From Serratia proteamaculans (GTDB taxonomy: Bacteria > Pseudomonadota > Gammaproteobacteria > Enterobacterales > Enterobacteriaceae): a stretch of 64,000 nucleotides of DNA. Position 1 is the first letter of the stretch. Every line of letters begins with the position of its first letter. The notes under the pieces were generated by a model. The model saw nothing but the letters and a program-made list of their open reading frames with translations, was not told where the DNA came from and ran no database searches. The DNA is taken from the NCBI RefSeq assembly GCF_013337185.1, contig NZ_SWDE01000003.1:124001-188000 (forward strand), in the 5' to 3' direction. Of the stretch, positions 60,143 through 64,000 are shown in pieces. Both the position numbers and the translations under genes were made by a program.

Positions 60143-61006
60143 ATGGGTGTTGAAATCGACATTATTTCGCGCATTACGGAGCGTTTTATCGAGCTGAGCA
60201 GCGCCGAAAAACGCATCGCACAATTCATTCTGGATGATGCAGAGGCGGTGACTGCCCTGCCGATTGCCGAATTGGCCCGGCAGGCTAACGTTAGCCAGGC
60301 TTCGATCACGCGTTTCGCTAAAGCGCTGGGCTGCCGCGACGTGCGCGATCTTAAGGTCAAGCTGGCGCAGTCGCTGGCGGTGGGGCAACGCTTCATTCAT
60401 GAAGAGCCGGACCTTGAAGGAATTCAGGGGATTTATGAAAGCATTATCAATGTCCTGAATATTAATCGGCGGACCCTCGATGACGCCGCGCTGGCCAAGG
60501 CGGTGGAGTTACTCAGTGGTGCACGACAAATTGTGGCGATAGGGATGGGCGGCGGTTCGACCCTCTGCGCGGCAGAGATCCAGCATCGGCTGTTTCGGCT
60601 GGGGTTGCCGGTGACGGCACAAAGTGATGGCTTGCTGGTGCGCATGATGGCGGCAGCGGTGAGCAGGCAGGATGTGATCGTGGCGTTGTCGCTGGGCGGC
60701 TACACGCAGGAAGTGGTGGAAAGTGCCGCCATTGCCCGCCAGTACGGGGCCAAAGTGGTGGCGATTGCCCCTGCCGGAACGCCACTGGCGGCGCAGGCTG
60801 ACGTGCTGCTGGCGTTGGTGGTGCAGGAAAATGATTACATCTACAAACCCAGCAGCTCGCGCTACGCCATGCTGGCGATGGTGGACGTGCTGGCGACGGC
60901 GCTGGCCATGGCGAATAAACGCCAGTCCAGAGACCGGCTACGCCGCATCAAGCTGGCGCTGGACAGCCATCGCGGAGGGGCCGATCGGCAGCCGCTGGGT
61001 GACTGA
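60143..61006 (+). CDS. RpiR-family regulator of the D-amino-acid locus
   Basis: The 287-residue protein has an N-terminal HTH_6 domain (about 1-77: SSAEKRIAQFILDDAEAVTALPIAELARQANVSQASITRFAKALG) and a SIS sugar/phosphosugar-type domain (about 125-265). It has a clear GAGGTCAGGCG ribosome site. It is between the divergent dehydratase gene and the downstream aminoacylase gene, so it probably controls both; the effector is unknown. Confidence 0.92.
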   Translation: MGVEIDIISRITERFIELSSAEKRIAQFILDDAEAVTALPIAELARQANVSQASITRFAKALGCRDVRDLKVKLAQSLAVGQRFIHEEPDLEGIQGIYESIINVLNINRRTLDDAALAKAVELLSGARQIVAIGMGGGSTLCAAEIQHRLFRLGLPVTAQSDGLLVRMMAAAVSRQDVIVALSLGGYTQEVVESAAIARQYGAKVVAIAPAGTPLAAQADVLLALVVQENDYIYKPSSSRYAMLAMVDVLATALAMANKRQSRDRLRRIKLALDSHRGGADRQPLGD

Positions 61007-61044
61007 GCCGGATCCCACAGACCCTAACGGAAGGATGATGATTC

Positions 61045-62484
61045 ATGCGGTATCAGTATCTGTTTAAAAATGTCACGGTGATCGACGGCAGTGGCGGCCC
61101 ACAGTATCGGGCGGATGTTGCGGTCAAAGACGACCGCATCGCGGCGATTGCGCCTGTCATCGAGGCCGACGCCGAGGTGGTGATTGAGGGGCGCGAACGG
61201 GTATTGTCGCCAGGATTTATCGACGTGCATACCCATGATGATACCAACGTGATCCGCATGCCTGAAATGCTGCCGAAGATTTCACAGGGCGTGACCACGG
61301 TGATTGTCGGCAACTGCGGTATCAGCGCGGCCGGTGCGACGATCAGAACCCAGGTACCGGACCCGATGAACCTGCTGGGCGAAAAAGAGCATTTCGTTTA
61401 CCCGACGATTGCCGCCTACCGTCAGCAGGTGGAAACCGTGACGCCTGCGGTGAACGTGGCGACGCTGATCGGGCATACCACCTTGCGCAGCAACCAGATG
61501 GATGACCTGTTCCGCCCGGCCAATAGCGAGGAAATCGTTGCCATGCGCGAGCAGTTGCGCGTGGCATTGCAACAGGGCGCATTGGGGTTGAGCACTGGTC
61601 TGGCCTATGCCTCGGCGTTTTCGGCGCCCACCGAAGAGGTGATGGCACTGGCGGAAGAGCTGGCGGGTGAGCAGGGGATTTACACCACCCATTTGCGCTC
61701 GGAGTTTGAACCTATCCTCGAGGCGATGGATGAGGCCTTCCGCATTGGTCGCCACGGCCGGGTGCCGGTAGTGATTTCACATCATAAATGCGCCGGGGCC
61801 AAAAACTGGGGCCGCACGCAGGAAACCTTAAAGCTGTTCGACAAGGTGCGCCAGACGCAGGATGTGTCCTGCGACTGTTATCCCTATTCCGCCAGTTCCT
61901 CGACGCTGGATTTAAAACAGATCACCGATGAGTTCGACATCGTCATCACCTGGTCAGAAACGCATCCGGAGATGGCGGGGCAGTCTTTGCGTGACATCGC
62001 CGGAAGCTGGTCGCTGAGCCTGCATGAGGCCGGCAAGCGGCTGATGCCGGCGGGAGCGATTTACTACAACATGGACGAGCAGGATGTACGCCGGGTGTTG
62101 AGTTATCCGCTGACCATGGTGGGGTCGGATGGCCTGCCGAACGATCCGATGCCGCATCCGCGCCTGTGGGGAGCCTTCCCGCGCGTGCTGGGGCATTACA
62201 GCCGTGACGAAGGACTGTTCCCCCTGACCGTGGCGGTACATAAAATGAGTGGTATGTCTGCGGCACGCTATCAACTGCCGCAGCGTGGGCTGATCAAAAC
62301 GGGTTACTACGCCGATCTGGTGTTGTTCGATGCGTTGAAAGTGAAAGACAGCGCGACGTTCAGCCAGCCTCAACAACCGGCCGCCGGGATTGACGCGGTG
62401 TGGGTGAACGGCGTACTGAGTTATCAACATCAGGCCGTGACCGGCCTGCGCGCCGGGCGGTTTTTGTGCCGCCAGGGCAAATAA
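61045..62484 (+). CDS. N-acyl-D-amino-acid deacylase (D-aminoacylase)
   Basis: The 479-residue amidohydrolase releases free D-amino acids from N-acyl-D-amino acids. It has GFIDVHTHDD (H62, H64), the family-specific metal cysteine C91 in VGNCGIS, VVISHHKCAGA, and the catalytic aspartate in VGSDGLPND. It starts 38 bases after the RpiR gene and is followed by a RidA-family gene. The set of deacylase, dehydratase and RidA indicates growth on D-amino acid derivatives. Confidence 0.93.
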   Translation: MRYQYLFKNVTVIDGSGGPQYRADVAVKDDRIAAIAPVIEADAEVVIEGRERVLSPGFIDVHTHDDTNVIRMPEMLPKISQGVTTVIVGNCGISAAGATIRTQVPDPMNLLGEKEHFVYPTIAAYRQQVETVTPAVNVATLIGHTTLRSNQMDDLFRPANSEEIVAMREQLRVALQQGALGLSTGLAYASAFSAPTEEVMALAEELAGEQGIYTTHLRSEFEPILEAMDEAFRIGRHGRVPVVISHHKCAGAKNWGRTQETLKLFDKVRQTQDVSCDCYPYSASSSTLDLKQITDEFDIVITWSETHPEMAGQSLRDIAGSWSLSLHEAGKRLMPAGAIYYNMDEQDVRRVLSYPLTMVGSDGLPNDPMPHPRLWGAFPRVLGHYSRDEGLFPLTVAVHKMSGMSAARYQLPQRGLIKTGYYADLVLFDALKVKDSATFSQPQQPAAGIDAVWVNGVLSYQHQAVTGLRAGRFLCRQGK

Positions 62485-62501
62485 ATCGACAGGAGCAAGG
62501 C

Positions 62502-62900
62502 ATGACGATCAAAAGATACGGTATTGATGGCGGCACCGGCACGGGTGGGCAACACCTGCCCTTTTCCAGAGCGGTAGAAGCCGGTGGTTGGCTGTATATC
62601 TCCGGCCAGACGCCAATGAAAGACGGTGAAGTGGTGGAGGGCGGTATTATCGACCAGTCGCGTCTGGCGATCCAAAACTGTCTGGATATTATGCAGGAAG
62701 CAGGATATGGCCTGGAGGACGTGGTGCACGTTAAGGTCATTCTGACCGATGCCCGTTACTTCCAGTCATTCAATAAAGTGTTCCGAGAGTTTTTTGCCGC
62801 TCATCCCCCGGCGCGTATTTGCGCGGTTGCCGATTTGGTGGTGGATTGCAAGGTTGAAGTGGATATTACCTGCTATAACGCTGCACGCATTGCCCGCTAA
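62502..62900 (+). CDS. RidA-family protein (second copy)
   Basis: The 132-residue protein has the Rid fold with LYISGQTPMKDGEV and the catalytic arginine R105 in PPARIC, so it may deaminate imines. It differs from the pyr-linked RidA in the N-terminus (GGTGTGGQHLPFSRAVEAGG). It has an AGGAG ribosome site, 17 bases after the deacylase. Its likely job is to clear enamines made by the dehydratase. Confidence 0.92.
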   Translation: MTIKRYGIDGGTGTGGQHLPFSRAVEAGGWLYISGQTPMKDGEVVEGGIIDQSRLAIQNCLDIMQEAGYGLEDVVHVKVILTDARYFQSFNKVFREFFAAHPPARICAVADLVVDCKVEVDITCYNAARIAR

Positions 62901-62955
62901 TGGGTGACGAAACGATCATGAGTTGATGGTTTTAGTGCTTGTCGCACTGCAAAAA

Positions 62956-62982
62956 AAGCCAGGCCACGCAGCGGCCTGGCTT
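62956..62982. terminator. Strong hairpin after the RidA-family gene
   Basis: AAGCCAGGCC (62956-62965) and GGCCTGGCTT (62973-62982) pair perfectly around a seven-base loop. An A-run lies on the left, so the U-run belongs to minus-strand transcripts; it may still stop the plus-strand operon. Confidence 0.75.
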
Positions 62983-63019
62983 ACCTTCATCGACCTAATA
63001 GGCTAAAAGAGGTTGTATT

Positions 63020-63280
63020 TTGAATACCTATCAACCGATTGATTGCGATCTCCATGACCATTTGGAAATCGCCTGCTTATATTCCTGGGTATTAAAAATT
63101 GAGTTAGACGATGGGAAGGTAATAACCGCTAAATCCATCACCACTCTGACCCGGCCTGGCGATGGCGAGTTTCTTATTCTGGATGATGATGGGGAAAGAG
63201 TGAGTATCCGTCTTGATTATATTCATGCCATAACTCATCTGGATAAAAATAAGCCGGCTCATCGCATTGTTTTTAAATAA
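63020..63280 (+). CDS. rof: Rho-binding antiterminator Rof
   Basis: Rof (YaeO) binds Rho and blocks its RNA loading. The 86-residue protein fits in length and pattern: YQPIDCDLHDHLEIAC, then a beta-barrel domain with ILDDDGERVSIRLDYIHAITH. The start is TTG at 63020 with AGAGGTTG upstream; no ATG is in frame nearby. Sequence similarity to E. coli Rof is moderate. It is monocistronic between two hairpins. Confidence 0.84.
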   Translation: MNTYQPIDCDLHDHLEIACLYSWVLKIELDDGKVITAKSITTLTRPGDGEFLILDDDGERVSIRLDYIHAITHLDKNKPAHRIVFK

Positions 63281-63324
63281 AGCGTTGATATTACCCTGGT
63301 CAAGAAAATTGACCCGTTATAGAA

Positions 63325-63344
63325 GAGGCGGCGCTGGCCGCCTC
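63325..63344. terminator. Hairpin between rof and the solute-binding protein
   Basis: GAGGCGG (63325-63331) and CCGCCTC (63338-63344) form a perfect GC-rich stem around six bases, in the convergent gap. A U-run is lacking. Confidence 0.5.
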
Positions 63345-63384
63345 GTCATATCCCACCGCTTAAAGATGATTCCTGCGCAGCGCC

Positions 63385-64000
63385 TTATTTGCTGACGCGA
63401 TCGTAGTAGACCATGTCGGCATTCAGGCCCTGCTGGTAACCTTTGACGTTATCGCGCAGCACCACTTCGGTTTTGGCCTGATCGATAAACACATACGGCG
63501 AACTGCGCTGCAGCTCCTGCTGCATAGCGGTATACAGCGCGGTGCGCTTGACTGGATCGGCTTCGGCCACCGCCGCCAACGTTTGTTGGCTCAACTGCGG
63601 GATCTGCCAGCCGTTGAGGCCCGCCACCGTGCTGGCCTTGCCGTCGTTATAGGCGAAGGCGCTGGCGTTGGAGTGAGCGTCGAAGTAGTCGGGGATCCAC
63701 AAACGGATAGCGGCCTGATGCTGGCGGGCACGCACCCGTGAATAGACCTGGCTACCGGCGGCCGGCAGCAGTTCCAGCTTCACACCGCCCTCGGCAAAGC
63801 TGGCCTGCATCGCCTGGGCGATGGTGATAAACGGCGGTTTGTTCTCTACGTCCAGCGTCAGCGTGGCGTTGGTGATCCCGGCCTTGGCCAGGATGGCTTT
63901 GGCCTTGGCCGGATCGAAGCTGAACGGGTTGTCTTTCAGCGCACCCGGCAAGCCGACCGGCAGGAAGCTCTGGTGAACAAAATACTGGTTTTTCAACAGA
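63385..64000 (-). CDS. Peptide/nickel-type ABC solute-binding protein, C-terminal part
   Basis: Only the last 205 or so residues are in the window; the frame continues past base 64000. The segment FLPVGLPGALKDNPFSFDPAKAKAILAKAGI and the C-terminal block QQELQRSSPYVFIDQ, YQQGLNADMVYYDRVSK are typical of SBP_bac_5 dipeptide/oligopeptide-binding proteins, which work in the periplasm with an ABC importer. The ligand cannot be told. Confidence 0.88.
   Translation of the reverse strand, partial: LLKNQYFVHQSFLPVGLPGALKDNPFSFDPAKAKAILAKAGITNATLTLDVENKPPFITIAQAMQASFAEGGVKLELLPAAGSQVYSRVRARQHQAAIRLWIPDYFDAHSNASAFAYNDGKASTVAGLNGWQIPQLSQQTLAAVAEADPVKRTALYTAMQQELQRSSPYVFIDQAKTEVVLRDNVKGYQQGLNADMVYYDRVSK

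Noticed and set aside
1-64000. CRISPR array, tRNA or rRNA genes, IS elements
   Set aside because: No spaced direct repeats, cloverleaf-type sequences or transposase frames were noticed on either strand.

Overview
The window is chromosomal DNA from an enterobacterium of the Serratia type (order Enterobacterales). Many proteins match Escherichia coli proteins in length and key residues: RoxA 373 aa, UbiU 331, UbiV 292, NrdD 712, NrdG 154, RidA 128, PyrB 311, PhnF 241. An ERIC element, an mgtL leader peptide and a pyrLBI-ridA operon fit the same group. Genus is inferred from the gene set (complete PhnG-P lyase, speF-potE, Anbu cluster, extracellular-type hexosaminidase), not from a marker gene.

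Region by region. 1-5.7 kb: end of a DHA2-type drug exporter, the flavin monooxygenase yhbW, and an HlyD plus two ABC-2 permease operon without an ATPase. 5.8-10.4 kb: the ribosomal oxygenase roxA and the O2-independent ubiquinone genes ubiV, ubiU and ubiT with yhbS and yhbQ. 10.5-14.5 kb: potE and speF, preceded by a 34-codon speFL arrest-peptide gene and a CRP-like site. 14.9-16.0 kb: yhbP and yraR. 16-24.3 kb: a tightly overlapping C-P lyase operon phnFGHIJKLMN, a hexapeptide acyltransferase gene and phnP, lacking phnCDE. 24.5-26.2 kb: yraQ and a RelBE-type toxin-antitoxin pair. 26.2-29.1 kb: nrdDG with a promoter carrying two NrdR boxes 31 bp apart and three DnaA boxes. 29.2-30.7 kb: a LysR regulator divergent from a flavodoxin-fold reductase. 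Relative to the E. coli order yraQ-yraR-yhbO-yhbP-yhbQ-yhbS-ubiT-ubiU-ubiV-yhbW, this is one conserved backbone with several cassettes inserted and yhbO missing.

30.7-39.3 kb: treC and treB are separated from treR by an accessory islet. It has an outer-membrane-type lipoprotein gene, and then (minus strand) a LexA box, a self-cleaving S74 tail-fibre protein gene, an S-type pyocin/colicin D tRNase gene and a colicin D immunity gene. 39.4-42.6 kb: ERIC element, mgtL leader peptide and mgtA. 42.7-49.1 kb: a GH20 hexosaminidase, then the Anbu peptidase cluster (ATP-grasp, alpha-E, transglutaminase-like, Anbu). 49.4-53.4 kb: an AT-richer islet with a GNAT-like protein, an 88-aa unknown and a divergently oriented A-T-R (adenylation, carrier, thioester reductase) NRPS-like enzyme. 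53.6-55.7 kb: ridA, pyrI, pyrB with the pyrL attenuator. 55.8-58.7 kb: an iron/siderophore-type ABC importer. 58.7-62.9 kb: a D-amino-acid catabolism locus (D-serine dehydratase-like enzyme, RpiR regulator, D-aminoacylase, a second RidA). 63.0-64.0 kb: rof and the end of a peptide-type solute-binding protein.

The best candidate for an undescribed system is the SOS-controlled fibre-plus-colicin D operon at 34.7-38.2 kb. The A-T-R enzyme with its two unknown neighbours at 49.4-53.4 kb is second. No tRNA, rRNA, CRISPR array or IS transposase was seen.
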